From the NCBI GenBank assembly GCA_037974665.1, contig CM075783.1:18942762-19006761 (forward strand): a stretch of 64,000 nt of DNA, read 5' to 3'. The notes beneath the pieces were generated by a model. The model did not search any database, had not been told where the DNA came from, and was given only the letters and a program-made list of their open reading frames with translations. The position numbers and the translations under genes were made by a program. This stretch comes from Ehretia macrophylla (taxonomy: Eukaryota > Streptophyta > Magnoliopsida > Boraginales > Ehretiaceae). Of the stretch, positions 28,985-40,469 are shown one piece after another (positions within the stretch are counted from its first letter, which is position 1; each line of letters opens with the position of its first letter).

Positions 28985-30188
28985 CATAGTATTTGGAAAT
29001 ACTTGTGGGTGGAATTCATTTTATTTATGAATGAATTTTACGAGGATTTGTATTTACAAATGAGTTCTCTTGTTTGAAATTGTAAAACAATATTAAGTCA
29101 ATTTTGTCATTTGTAAATTCAAATTGTATTTGAAACACATGTGAAATTGGAATTAATAATTGTATTTTACTTAAATATCTTTCCTTCTATTCAATTAAAA
29201 TTAGACTATCATATAAGTGTTATTTTCTCGTTCCATTATTGATTATTGGTATTATCATAAAATCGTTCAGAAAAATGTGTAAAAAAATTATCAAAATAAT
29301 TATACATTACAAGATAATCTTAAATTCAATGATATCCTAATTAATTAATTTCTCACAATCAAGTCTCTTGCATCCAACTTTGTTGATTAATTCAATCCAC
29401 ATGAGTTCACATTTTCTTCTTTCTATCCACTTTTTCCTAATATGCCTTTATCCATGTACGTAGCATGAATTTTTACATCACTATTATAAGCATATATACA
29501 CCAATAGTTCATTATGTTAACAATGTTTTTTAGGCATATATTTTGCAACTTAATTTATTTATGAATTAAAGCTACTTAGCAGCTATATATATATGCATGA
29601 CATACAATAAGGCTCATCATATATTTATACTAATATCTATCAGCAATGTGTATAACATTATTTTATTATTCAAGAATAAGGTGTACATACAAGATGATTA
29701 GGTAAGGATACATATTGCGCAATAAAGTTATTAGTATTTGATAATAAAAGAGAAATCGTGAAAAAATTTACAAGAAAAATCAAACAAATACCTGAAACAG
29801 AAAAATGGAAACATATGCTTGAAAGGGTTGTGTTGTAGAAAAAGAAATAATGGAAGATATCTACTTTTTTCTTTTTTGTCATCAAATTAAAGAGAAGTAG
29901 GAAGAAACATTGGTTTTTTTTTTTAGGTTTTTGGCAATATAACCTAGAAAAGTCAATCACTTAAACTTGATGGTAGTTTTGTCCTCAAAAGATTAGCAAT
30001 AGATTTGAAAATTATAAATTTGCAAATTCCATCTCTTGGACTTGGATATGAGTAAAACTTGTGTAAATCCAAGAATTTACAATTCTTGGATTTCAAATTT
30101 TTTAAAAAGGTGTAACAAAATACAAAAACTTGGATTTATAAATGAATTTCACAAAATTTTGTAAAATTTATTAATTCCAAACAGTATG
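28985..30188 (+). mobile_element. TAA-flanked inverted-repeat element, copy 1 (1204 bp)
   Basis: It starts CATAGTATTTGGAAATACTT and ends TTAATTCCAAACAGTATG. The ends are inverted repeats, and TAA lies on both sides (28982-28984, 30189-30191). The opposite-strand copy is at 36393-37406. The 3-bp TAA target fits PIF/Harbinger-type elements. It has no recognisable transposase; the 96-codon minus-strand frame at 29670-29960 is low complexity. Confidence 0.75.
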
Positions 30189-30371
30189 TAAATCTATAGA
30201 TTATAGTTTTCCAACCAACTCAAATCTATTAAAAGCAGAGCAGGTTTGATGATGTGTTCAATTTTATTAACTTACTTACTTTTTAGAGCACATTACATTT
30301 TACTATCTTTATTTTTGATTTGAGGTTTCTCATATGCCATATTCGGCCAAACAATAGAAAAAACCACATAT

Positions 30372-30572
30372 CTCCTACCAACTGGAGCGGGTTTACATAT
30401 TAAGGCTCCAATCCTATGTCCAATCATCAAACAAGTTCAAATTGGATCAAGCAAAGTGCAAGCTGCACCTTGCAAATGGCAGGGCCATGCAAGTGTTGGT
30501 ATTGGATCTCTTTTGGGAGTAACCTCGAGTAATCAGAAGAGAAGTGGAACATCTTCTAATGACAATATATAG
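30372..30572 (+). pseudogene. Short open frame resembling a transposase tail
   Basis: An in-frame stretch ends with VQIGSSKVQAAPCKW, GHASVGIGSLLGVTS and SSNDNI before a stop at 30570-30572. Its composition is coding-like and it could be the C-terminal tail of a MULE-type transposase, but no domain is diagnostic. Confidence 0.3.
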
Positions 30573-30745
30573 GATTAGTTTTTGTCCTTTGGGAACAATA
30601 TGTTTGGCTTCAATTTGTTTGGATCAGTTTATGTAATTTGGGAACATTGTTCTTGTCTTCATGGATTAGTTTACGTAATGTAGGAACAATATGTTTGGAA
30701 AACTTTGGATCAGTTCGTTTATGTAATTTTGGGAACAAAATGCAT
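30573..30745 (+). repeat. Short degenerate tandem repeats
   Basis: Units resembling GGATCAGTTTATGTAATTTG followed by GGAACAATATGTTTGG recur three to four times at roughly 55-65 bp spacing. They directly follow the stop codon of the preceding open frame, so they may belong to its 3' untranslated part. Confidence 0.5.
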
Positions 30746-31985
30746 GTTCAGTTCTATTTAGTTTATACTTGCATCAATTTCTCCGAATTCTTTTGGTATG
30801 TTTGTCCATATTCATATCAATATTGACTTGATTGAGCACATTTTTGTAGTTTTTTGGGGAATGGACTGTGCCAAACACCGCCCGAGCGCAATTTTCCAGC
30901 ACCTAGGCACTGATTGACACAATCTTCACTGCACCTGTTTGTGCCCAAGTACAACGTTGACAAAGGTTTTCTTTATTTCATCCATAGGGTTTTCCTACTA
31001 TTCCCCCCTCAAAATCTCTTTTTTAAATCCTTGCACATGCAGCTCACGTGGATTTAATGTTACAATTGAACGAAAACTGCTATAAGAACTAATGATGGAA
31101 AATAGTACGAACTCGAATGACTAAAATGCTCATTTGTCATCAACGACAAAGTAAAGGGATCAAAGGAGATATTAATTCAATATATAATTTTTCTCTTTTT
31201 ATTTGTTGTTCACGTCACCAAGCCGTGTTTCTGATACTCTTTTATACATACATATAAAATGATTTTTTTTTTTTTTTGATTTAAGAGATGAATAGCCGTA
31301 CAACATAACTAGTGAGATTCGCACTCACAATCACTCACATATATAACGAATTACATATCATTAAACTAAAATATTAGGACTATAAATGAATTATTAATTA
31401 ATTATGGCCGTACCTTTTATGTAATGATAGCAGTTCATGATTTTGTACTGCCATACTTGGAACTTGGTGGTCAATTTTTGGAGCTTTTTTCTTTTTCCTT
31501 TTTCTTCTTTAGGCAATTTTTTGAGATTGTTTTGCCGAAGATCAGTAAATATTGGCTCTTATATGTATACTTATTTGGTAAAAAGAGAGAATTAAAAAAA
31601 TTACTTAAATTAATATGTTAATTATATATACACGTAAGAGATAATATTAAATGATAAAAATAAAATAACATCTAACGTTACTCTATTTATTTACTGTTTA
31701 CGTCAATAGACCATGTTTTTTATGGATATATTAAATAGATTCCCTTTAATAGGTACTTACCAAATGGATTCACCAGCTAAGCGTTATGTTCCACGTAACT
31801 TCCGACCTTGAGTCACGACAAATTGAAAGGAAAAACTAAAAGAAACTACAAACCTTGTCTGCTGTTGTCGATGCCATTTGAGCCATGTATAAAATGAACA
31901 ATCCATCTCTTACATGGATTTTTAAATTTTAGTTACAGGTTTTACCCGACCCTGATTCTGATTTTCTATTTCCGCTAACGTTATC
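30746..31985. other. Intergenic DNA before membrane-family copy B
   Basis: No gene is recognised. From about 31840 the sequence becomes similar to the 5' flank of the 52.6-kb copy (ACAAACC, GCCATTTGAGC, CCTGATTCTGAT, TTTCCGCTAACGT), so the promoter region of copy B is still detectable. Confidence 0.45.
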
Positions 31986-32139
31986 CTCATGGAAGTGTCG
32001 TCGCTTAGGTACCTCTCCTTTTGGTCCATCATCAGTCACATGTCGCGCTACTAATTGCAATTTTTGCCTGGCGTTAGGAGGACCTTTTTCCTAATTGGTG
32101 TTTGGGGTACAATCATAGATCGGGCAAAGTTTATTTATC

Positions 32140-32372
32140 TGTTGGAAAATTGAGACGGAACGATAATTGTTGAATTCTTCTATTGATTAGTAGTAGAAAT
32201 AGTACAACAGTTGTTAGAGCTCATGACTCATAATTTTTTGGAGCTCGTAAGATCTTTATTGGAGCTTAGTTTATCTAGATCAAGTTTACAAATGATGACT
32301 AAGCCCTCTATTTATAACATTCATAAGTTGGTGCTAAGTTGATTCTTGAAGTTTCTATCAAGCATGTTAACA
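32140..32372 (-). mobile_element. Probable solo LTR in membrane-family copy B
   Basis: The 233-bp segment starts TGTTGGAAAATTGAGACG and ends AGCATGTTAACA, and carries TATAAATAGAGGGCTTAG on the minus strand. It interrupts the gene-like sequence. No matching 5-bp target duplication is visible, so it may be rearranged. Confidence 0.5.
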
Positions 32373-32971
32373 ATTTAATTGAAGATTCTAGCATGTCGGT
32401 TTAGAAACCGACTTAATCAAGATATTAGTAGCTCCAATTCTAGATTATTCCTTGAAATGAGCAGCAATATTTCAACATTATCATTGTTTACACTTCACCA
32501 GTTAGCCATTTCTATTGGAATCCTTTCTGTAAGCTGTATAAAAAGTGAACAGATGGGAAACTTGTTGATTGGATTTGGAGGGCCTTTACTAGTGTACCCC
32601 TCTCATACTCTTTGTTGTGCTTTATTTATAGCTTCTCTTTTCTCTGTTGCATACTTGTCTTCTTGCCAAGGTCCGTGTGAAGCCAAGGCAGTTCTTTTAC
32701 TTGTTCAATCTTTTGGTTCTTCATATATAGTAGCATTAGGCCTAGCCTAATTTTGCTTTAATAGCTTTCTATCCATCGAGGAAAAGATAAACAAGCTTGA
32801 AATGTCTCTTGGGTTTATGCGGAGCCTAGAGAGATTTATTGCGCTATATATCCAGAATTGCACAACCAAAAAAGTTGAGAATTCCAAAGTCAGTATGAGC
32901 TTGAATCATGGTGAGGCTAGCTAGCCTCCGTAAAGGAGTTATAGATATGCGTATGCGCAATTAAGTTAAGT

Positions 32972-33511
32972 ATGGAGAAAAGGGCAAGAAAAAGAGAAGA
33001 AAGCAAAAATGAGCTAACTGATAAGCTACATGATTTCACCCTCCAACTGCTTGAACAAAAAGAGGAAGGAATTGAAGAAGAACTAAGCAGATCAGATGAG
33101 CTAATTTATACATTATGTCATCTCTATTTCCGACTGCGCAATATAGAAGAGAAAAGAATGGGAGAACAAACCAACAATTACCGAATCGCTCTGTGTTTGC
33201 ATCTAGTCTCATGCCAGGTGCACAAAAGAGAAAAACGAAATGAAGAAGAAAAAGAAGACGGACAGGAAAAGAGAAAAGTGAATCAAGTGACCGGAAAAAA
33301 TTATTATACATTGTCATATCATCTTAGGCCAGATATAAATGGAAAAACTAAAAAGAAAGGAAGAAGAAAGATGAGACGGACAGGAACCGTCACGGAAAAG
33401 AAAAAGGAAATCCAAAAGTATGCAAATAAAGGGTGGATTATTAGACTTTGTCGTCTCATCTTATGCCAGTTTTTGCCAAAGGAGAAAAAGAGGAAGAAGC
33501 GGAAACGATAA
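32972..33511 (+). CDS. Open frame for the charged tail of copy B
   Basis: This 179-codon frame begins MEKRARKREESKNELTD and corresponds to the tail encoded at 59090-59470. Short hydrophobic, Leu/Cys-rich helices (IYTLCHLYFRLR, RIALCLHLVSCQV, IIRLCRLILCQFL) alternate with linkers dominated by Lys, Arg and Glu. At DNA level the linkers repeat a GACGGACAGGAA motif (33256, 33373, and a variant near 33590). No known domain is recognised. Whether it is translated is unknown. Confidence 0.4.
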   Translation: MEKRARKREESKNELTDKLHDFTLQLLEQKEEGIEEELSRSDELIYTLCHLYFRLRNIEEKRMGEQTNNYRIALCLHLVSCQVHKREKRNEEEKEDGQEKRKVNQVTGKNYYTLSYHLRPDINGKTKKKGRRKMRRTGTVTEKKKEIQKYANKGWIIRLCRLILCQFLPKEKKRKKRKR

Positions 33512-33684
33512 GCTTGTTTGTGCCGAAAATTGCGAAATTGTTGTGTGTGCGAGCTGTAGAAAAACGACGATGTAGGAAATGAAAGAGAGACAGAAGATGG
33601 GCAGGAAAAGGAAAAGGAAAAGGAGCACGGATTATCGCACTCTTTTGTCTCAAGTTAGGCCAACTTTTGCGAAGACGAGAAAAA

Positions 33685-34014
33685 TGTTGGGTTGTGGCTT
33701 AAGTGCAAAGCTTAAGCCCGTTTTTAAGTTAAGTTCTAACCCAATAGGAATAGATTTAGTGTCCTATAAATAGGAATCTAATTTAGTTTGTGTATTGGTG
33801 TCTCAGAATTACTTTTGTACTCTGATTGAGAGAGAGAGCATAATTAAGTCAAAGCGTGTTTGTGAGCGTGAGTGAAAGAGGATTTAATTGAGAGATTGTA
33901 AACTCCGTTTTGCGTGATAGTGGATTGTGTGAACGTAGGTAGAGGTCAAACCATTCAAATTCCTTTGTTGATTCTTTTCGTTGCTCTGCGTGTGCGCATG
34001 TTTTCGGCCTAACA
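33685..34014 (+). mobile_element. Solo LTR, 330 bp, target duplication AAAAA
   Basis: It starts TGTTGGGTTGTGGCTTAAG and ends TTTTCGGCCTAACA, with AAAAA on both sides (33680-33684, 34015-34019). It contains a plus-sense promoter CCTATAAATAGGAATC. It lies within the tail-coding part of copy B; coding-like sequence resumes after it (KEKMKNKKEKVIGFVF). The target duplication is low-complexity, but the termini are good. Confidence 0.75.
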
Positions 34015-34330
34015 AAAAAGAGAAGATGAAAAATAAGAAAGAAAAGGTGATTGGGTTCGTCTTCCGGTCTCCGTTAACTTATTGTCTCATCACAACGAAG
34101 GAAAATAGTAAAAAGATCATGAGCTTGTTTGTGCAAGAGAATGATATTGGGAAAGAGTTTTGGTTGGTCATTTTCATCCATTTGCGCCTTGCTCATTGTC
34201 TTTTCTTGAGAAAATAAATTCTTTATTTCTAGTACAAGGCATAGGATGCAGCCCGTGGATTTTGTAAATATTGTATGGGTTAGTTTTATTGCAATGGTTG
34301 TCTTATATGAATGTTAGGTTTGAATAAAAT

Positions 34331-34714
34331 TTTATCGAGCATTGTTATATATTATTTTATTTTTATCATTTAAATACTATTTTCTACATAAATATTTAGT
34401 TGACATACTAAAATAATAAATTTTTTAATTTCTCTTTCTTCTTTTAATATACCAACTAAGTATATACATAAGAAGTGGTGTTTAGGCAATAAAAATAAGG
34501 TGGTCTAATAGTATATATCTCGTTGTAAATGTTAGAGCTTATGGGATCAATTCTTCTTGCAAACAGCTCATCAAGGCAAGCCAACACACGGCAAGTTTGA
34601 AGGTACTCACCAACCCATCGGAGGACAAACGTCGGGACAAACAACCACTCCTATAGGAGATGACATCCACGACCATACAAGGTGGCGCCAAGGAACCTCC
34701 AACAACACCACCAA
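34331..34714. other. Short intergenic stretch 5' of a solo LTR
   Basis: A Gln/Thr/Gly-rich frame (34557-34748) continues the same GC-richer sequence that resumes at 36202 on the far side of the solo LTR. I do not recognise it; it looks like repeat-derived sequence. Confidence 0.4.
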
Positions 34715-34719
34715 AAAGG

Positions 34720-36196
34720 TGTTAGGAATAATATCCAAAAGTCAATAAATTGTATTTTTAGAATTATAGATAATGTGTTATTTAATTTATTAATTCATTT
34801 AATATGGGCAGTTTATATATTTATTATAAATATTTTGATTAAATAAATAAAGTCCTTAGAATACTATTTATGGATTCTATCCTTAAGAGTAAGAATATGA
34901 ATGACAAAATCTATAATCATAAATATATTCTAAAAATTGTCCCCAATCATAGGATAAACTAATTGGGCGTTAGTTTATCCAGATAGATCGGATTACAGTC
35001 TACTAACCAAATTATATGAGATATCAGTTTGGGCAATTTCTCTTATATCGTTGTAGTAGATGTATAAGTACTTATTATGAATAAGTAACTGGACTTGAGC
35101 ATCGATACGATGAATTACATAGAATGTCAATAATTTATTGTATCATGTAATTATGCAATTAATTCTCAGACTTGAGACATTACGATTATCTCATGATTAG
35201 AAATGTCATGATTTGCTAGTACAAATAAGATAATCCTAATCATGGATTAAACTAAGTATTCAGTAGTTGTGATTTATTCTGTCATGCAGAAATGTATGTG
35301 TAGATACGAAAACTTTCAATTGGGTGTCCTATGCAATCTGATTAATTAAGTGACTTGAAATCCTTGGCCAAGGTGGAATAATAGAAGTCGTTTCACAAAT
35401 TATTCATTAGTCACTAATTAATTGGGTTTTGACATATGGTTGAGTAAGAGAGTTTGACGACCCAATCCATGACTCTAGCTTGATCGGGATAATTGAGATA
35501 GTAGGATTCGATTGCATAGAAATTACTAAATGAGTTCGTATACTTGCATTTCATCTTTAATTTGGTAATCGTGATACATTGCTAGGTGTTACTCATGATT
35601 TGTGAATTAATTAGAAAGAGTTCTAATTTAATTAATTAGTTGAATTAATTATTCGTTGCCGATTAATTATGAACCTAAGAGGTCACACACAAATGGAATT
35701 TGCAGATTAATTGGATTAGAGAAAAGATTAAATTAAATTTAGGATTGTACTAAATATTAATTTAATTAGGTTGGTAGTAATTAGATGGTGATCTGATTAT
35801 TATAGAGTCCAAGACTGGTAAGTTTAAGACCAGCCCACTTATTACTTAGGTCATATGTGTTTTCCTATATATAGAACTATTTTGACAGAGAAATAGCTAC
35901 CACACTTTTCATAGTCAGAAAATATATAGGATTTTTCTAGCAAAACTAGTGGGGGTAGAAATCCAATTAACAAGTGCAGATTCTGTATGGATCAATCTTG
36001 GAGGCTTCACACGTGGGGAGCTTGATTCAGATTCTACATCGAAATACGCTTCAATAGGTAATCCTAGAACTATTACAGGTTTAATTTAATTAGATTAAAT
36101 TATTATCTGATTTAAATTAATATAATTAAATATGAACGGATACATGATTATTTTTTCGCTGCATGTTTATTTTATTTGTCATGTATATTTCCAACA
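34720..36196 (+). mobile_element. Solo LTR of a large retrotransposon, 1477 bp
   Basis: It starts TGTTAGGAATAATATCC and ends ATGTATATTTCCAACA, with exact 5-bp target duplication AAAGG at 34715-34719 and 36197-36201. A plus-sense TATA-like CCTATATATAGAAC is at about 35866. The length suits LTRs of large copia groups such as SIRE/Maximus or Angela-like elements, but there is no internal sequence to decide. Loss of the centre by LTR-LTR recombination is the usual explanation. Confidence 0.85.
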
Positions 36197-36201
36197 AAAG
36201 G

Positions 36202-36392
36202 ATGGTCAACAAACCATAGGCAAGTGCAAGTGATCAGAGACCAAGCCGAAAAAGCAGTGAAGCATAGTTGAACCACCATCGGCGACGAACAAGAAGCGCA
36301 ACCACCATCAAAAAGCATCACTCATATAAAGAAAAATAGTATAGAGACTAGCTAACCAAACAGAAGAAACGGGAGGGAGAGAGAAAGATTAA
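36202..36392. other. GC-richer fragment split by the solo LTR
   Basis: It continues the 34550-34714 segment and holds AACCACCATCGGCGACG and similar codon-like strings without a recognisable product. Confidence 0.4.
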
Positions 36393-37406
36393 CAAACTAT
36401 TTGAAATGAATAAATTTTACAAAACTTTGTAGAATTAATTTACAAATTTAAATTTTTGTGTTTGGTTATACCTTTTTAAAAAATTTAAAATCCAAAATTT
36501 ACAATTTTTGGGTTTGCATAAACCTTACTCAAATTCAAACCCAAGAAGTAAAATTTACAAATTCATATTTTTTAAATATGTTACTAATTTTTTGAAGACA
36601 AAACTACCTTTAAGTTTAAGTGATTGATTTTTCTAGGTTATATAGTCAAAAACCCAAAAAAATAACTACTTCTCTGTGACGACAAAAAAAGAAGTCGATA
36701 TCTTCCATTATTTCTCTTTCAACCTTTCAAGCATACACTTCACTCTTTTTCTTTTAGGTATTTGTTTAATTTTTCTTGTACTTTTTTTTAAAAATTTCTC
36801 TTTATATATATATAGCTAGCTTTATTTCATAAGATAAATTAAGTTGCAAGATATATGACTGAAAAATATTGTTAACATAATCAACTATTAGTGTTTGTAT
36901 GCTTATAGTAGTTATGTAAAATTCATGCTACGTACATGGATAATGACATAGTAGGAAAAAGAGGGAAAAAAAGAAGAAAATGTAAACTCATATGGACTGA
37001 ATTAATCACAAAGGTGCATGCAAGAGACTTGATTGTGGGAAATTAATTAATTAAGATATTGTTGAATTTATGATTATATCGTAATTTTTTTTTTTGATAA
37101 TTTTTTTTTTGAGGTTCTTTTGGACAATTTTATAATAATACCGATAATTAATAATGAAAGGATAAAAAAATACTTATATGATAGCTTAATTTCAATTGAA
37201 TAAAAAGAGAGGTCTTTAAGTAAAATACAACTACTAATTTCAATTTCACATGTGTTCCAAACACAATTTGGATTTATAAATGACATAATTGATTTTATAT
37301 TGTTTTATAATTCTAAACAAGAGAATTCATTTGTAAATACAAATCATTATAAAATTTATTTATAAATGAAATGAATTTTACACCACAAGTGTTTCCAAAC
37401 ATTATG
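36393..37406 (-). mobile_element. TAA-flanked inverted-repeat element, copy 2 (1014 bp)
   Basis: It is the inverse of the element at 28985-30188. Its right end, read in minus sense, is CATAATGTTTGGAAACACTT and its left end is CAAACTATTTGAAATG, again flanked by TAA on both sides. Shared internal blocks include ATTTGTATTTACAAATGA and ACACATGTGAAATTG. It is shorter than copy 1, so one has internal indels. Confidence 0.75.
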
Positions 37407-37409
37407 TAA

Positions 37410-37820
37410 AAAAAAGAGAAACAAAAAGAAAAAAGAAAAGGTGCTCCGGCTAGCACCATCGTCTAAGAGACAAAAATGAAAGATCTCACCTTATCCACCT
37501 GATAAGCGAGACGAAGATAGAGAGAAAAAACTCTCGAGCGACTTACACTATAGATTTGAATACGCAAATTTTGATACTCAATTTAGCAGTAATAGGGCCA
37601 TCTCGGACAAGTGAAAATTGCTCTGTAATTGATTTTGTTGAAGCTCAGTTTACTTGGTTTTGCCAATATGTTGTATTTAGTGCCGGCATGTCGCACTTTG
37701 TCACCTTTTTTCCCATGTAATTTTACGTTATTTTCTTTCATTTTAATACATACACTTATACTAATTCACGACAAAAATATACCTCTTATACTAAAACAGT
37801 TTTGGGGTGGTATGAATATG
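37410..37820. other. Intergenic DNA, no gene recognised
   Basis: An 84-codon open frame (37629-37883) runs into the next mobile element and has no recognisable domain. Confidence 0.45.
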
Positions 37821-38650
37821 CAATGGCGGACCCAGGCACCTAGGGTCAGGTGTGCACTACAGGCATTCGGAGTTAGGGGTTAATAACTAGGAATTAAAAA
37901 AACTCATTTATAGGTAAACTATCTAAGCACATTATAACAATTATAAAGAAATTAGCATTAAAACACATAACAATTATAAAAATATAAGTACTAAAACAAA
38001 TATAAAATCTTTGTAAATAAAAAAGTACCTTTTACAATTATCCCGACATGATTTTATCTTTTAAAATTGTTCAATAATCAACTCATTGTCAATACTATTA
38101 AATACATCTCTCTCTATATATAATTTATCAATTAATCATTCATCCAGACATATCTCATTTTCAAAAATTTATCCATTAATTCAAAGACCAATAATCTACA
38201 TATAAAAATAACAATTATATCAATTCTCAAATGCACAAGCTCAATTAGCTCAAGATTATCCATGAATAAACATATGCAGAACATGAAGACAAACATATGC
38301 ATAGTGATTAATTCATAAACCAAAAACTTAACATACAAAATTAAAACACATTTTTATCTCTATATGCTACAGTAATCAATTAAAATAAATTATATAAAAG
38401 TAACAATTACAACAATTAAAATAAATATATAAAAATAATATATGTAAATTAAAACAATGAACAACAATAACAGCATATTCATACTAGGTGAGGACAGTTG
38501 ATGTTCACTTTTCTTTTTATTTAAATAAAAATTAGGAAATTACAAAAACGTCATGGTGTGCATTTTAAAATAAAAAATAAAAAGTAAGAAATTATGAAAA
38601 TGCCAACATGTGCATGTGCACATTCTGGCCAAACTATAGGTCTGTCTTTG
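37821..38650. mobile_element. hAT-type non-autonomous element, 830 bp
   Basis: The left end is CAATGGCGGACCCAGG; the right end in minus sense is CAAAGACAGACCTA. The flanking 8-mers TGAATATG (37813-37820) and TGAATACG (38651-38658) match at 7 of 8. It shares an internal AACTATNTAA...AACAATTATA-type AT-rich region with the element at 44287-45103. No transposase is seen. Confidence 0.65.
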
Positions 38651-38744
38651 TGAATACGTCTTATGAGGCTGCTAACTTCTTTACAGGGGGAAAGTTTAAT
38701 AAAAGAGAGGAAAGTAAAGTATCATATAGGAGATGATTAATTTA

Positions 38745-39062
38745 GGTTTGGATTGGATATTTGAAGGAATGAGAGTATCATAAATAATTATGTGTCTTTC
38801 ATTTGGATTAGAAAGAAAATGGGAGGGGGAAATAAATTTTATGTGTAAAATAATTTTTATGGAGAAGTTGGAATCTCTCTCTCCTCCATTTTACCCCAAA
38901 TTGGAGGGAAAGAAAAGATGAGCTTGGAGGGTTGTTTTGACCCCTCCACTTCCTTCTCCATCGAAAAACTTTTAAAACAAACAAATGAGAGAATTTTTCA
39001 ATCTCTCCCCTTACTTCCCCTTACCTTCCTTTCCCTCCATTTCTTTTAATCCAAACAGACCC
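38745..39062. mobile_element. Probable MITE with pyrimidine/purine-rich arms
   Basis: The left part GGTTTGGATTGGATATTTGA and the right part, in minus sense GGGTCTGTTTGGATTAAAAG, are inverted. The centre contains complementary GGAGGGAAAG and CTCCATTTTACC-type tracts. The target duplication is unclear. Confidence 0.45.
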
Positions 39063-40262
39063 TTGATGGATGCATGGTATTGCTTAGGTCATCAATGAGA
39101 ACAAATCAGAGAATTCGAATAAAATGTATGTTTTTTTTTTTGTTAACTTTCTTGCTATGTATGTCTCTGCAGGCTTTCAACTATTTCAATTGATTATTAT
39201 TACTTCGGCCAACTTTTTGTAAATTAGCCTATAACTTCTAGTTCACTTTTTCCTGCAAAACACGTTTGACCTTTGGACTTACCCGCTATGGTCAAATGTT
39301 CAACAAAATCTGCATCAATGGAAACTTCTGAATAATTACCCATAGAAGACCAACTTGAAGTTCTCTAATTTTTATGTTACTTTCAAACGCCTGCCTAGAA
39401 AATTGTGAGCAATTTAATTTTAAACACATATTCTATTTTAGCTTCATTAGGTCAAGTTGCCGATAGATCTTACTTGATGTTAGAGGGAAAATTGGGTTCC
39501 ACTGTGAATATATAGACAATATAAAGAACCTTCTATTTGAAACTTTAACCTTTGACATTTTGCGTTTGTAACTACATAGTTGTGCTCATGTTAATTTGGT
39601 AGAATGAAAATGATTACTTGTTTAGAAAAAAAAAAAAACTTAAATCTCTATCTGATATAAGGTAAAATCCCGACCCTGTGCACAATTATTAAAATGCGCT
39701 TGCAAAAGTTCATGCAGCTAAGGCAATTGTTAATCTCGACCCTGAGGCCTCTTTTGACGGAGGCCCTAGGTCACGATTATACGAATGGGCTCGGGGCACC
39801 AACATATCTCAGAGATCTCGAAAAAAATAATTGTAACTAACTTTGACACAATCTCAGAAAATCAAGAAAGAGAGAAAAAGAGATTTCTCATAAAAGTATA
39901 AATAACACTCACATCCTAACGAAAAAGGTAACAAACACATTTTCATACACTTTCTTTGAATACATATCTTCTTTAAACAAAGACTAACTTAAACATTACA
40001 ATGCTTACATGAGCACGAACCACGGTGTTTCTTTTTACAAGTTCGACCCAGAATAGCTCTTCAGAATTTTCACCGTTAACACTGTATAATAAAATATAAT
40101 GATCTTTTGGATATGTTGACAAAATCCTCGTACATTTTGAATGGCTCTGCTCAAAGAGTATTAAGACTTTCTTCTCTATTTAATATGTTGTCTTCTTTTG
40201 GATTGCTTTCGTCGAGTTTGTTCAATTAGTAAACTGGATATGTCAAGCCTGCCAGCCTATAA
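39063..40262. other. Intergenic DNA, no gene recognised
   Basis: I see no coding sequence. A short GC-richer part near 39670-39790 (CCGACCCTGTGCAC, GCCCTAGGTCACGATT) may be repeat-derived. Confidence 0.4.
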
Positions 40263-40417
40263 ACCGTAAGATTGATTGGACCACATAAAAGCTACCCTTA
40301 CCATTTCAAGGGCAATCATTATCCAGACTATGGCTACCGAAGCCTCGAGCTTGACCTACATGGAGAATAAAGTAACGGAAAGGTGATGATTTTAACTTCT
40401 GAACTTAGAGCCCAGTG
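40263..40417 (+). pseudogene. Fragment of a GUB_WAK-type galacturonan-binding domain
   Basis: One frame reads SYPYHFKGNHYPDYGYRSLE, then LDLHGE, a stop, and SNGKVMILTSEL. This resembles the YPFWGNxRPxYCGYPGFxLxC signature of wall-associated-kinase and LRK10L-type receptor ectodomains, with the cysteines of that signature changed. It is short and interrupted, so it is at best an old receptor-kinase relic. Confidence 0.4.
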
Positions 40418-40469
40418 TATTTTTTTAAAATTTTTTTTAAAGTTTTTTAGAGTTCAAGAGTTAAGCCAG

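Larger units (their letters stand above)
31989..34330 (+). pseudogene. Unknown membrane protein family, copy B (wrecked)
   Basis: The start codon context (TTATCCTCATGGAA) and N-terminal codons (SFWSIISH) match the 52.6-kb copy, but stops follow within 25 codons. The central part survives in frame 32379-32750 (MGNLLIGFGGPLLVYPSHTL). A shortened piece with EKINKLEMSLGFM corresponds to KVKMIEIPLGLL of copy D, and the transmembrane block after it is lost. Frame 32972-33511 (179 residues) preserves the charged C-terminal tail: ARKREESKNELTDKLHDFT, DELIYTLCHLYFRLRNIEEK, IALCLHLVSCQVHKREKR and IIRLCRLILCQFLPKEKK. Two probable solo LTRs are inserted (32140-32372 and 33685-34014). The 3' flank to about 34330 still resembles that of the 43-kb copy (CCCGTGGATTTTGTAAATAT). 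It is a pseudogene, although the tail frame is open and could be expressed by itself. Confidence 0.7.

Noticed and set aside
33036-33317. 93-codon hydrophobic minus-strand frame
   Set aside because: It is the antisense of the charged tail of copy B; the plus strand is conserved with the 59-kb copy, the minus strand is not.
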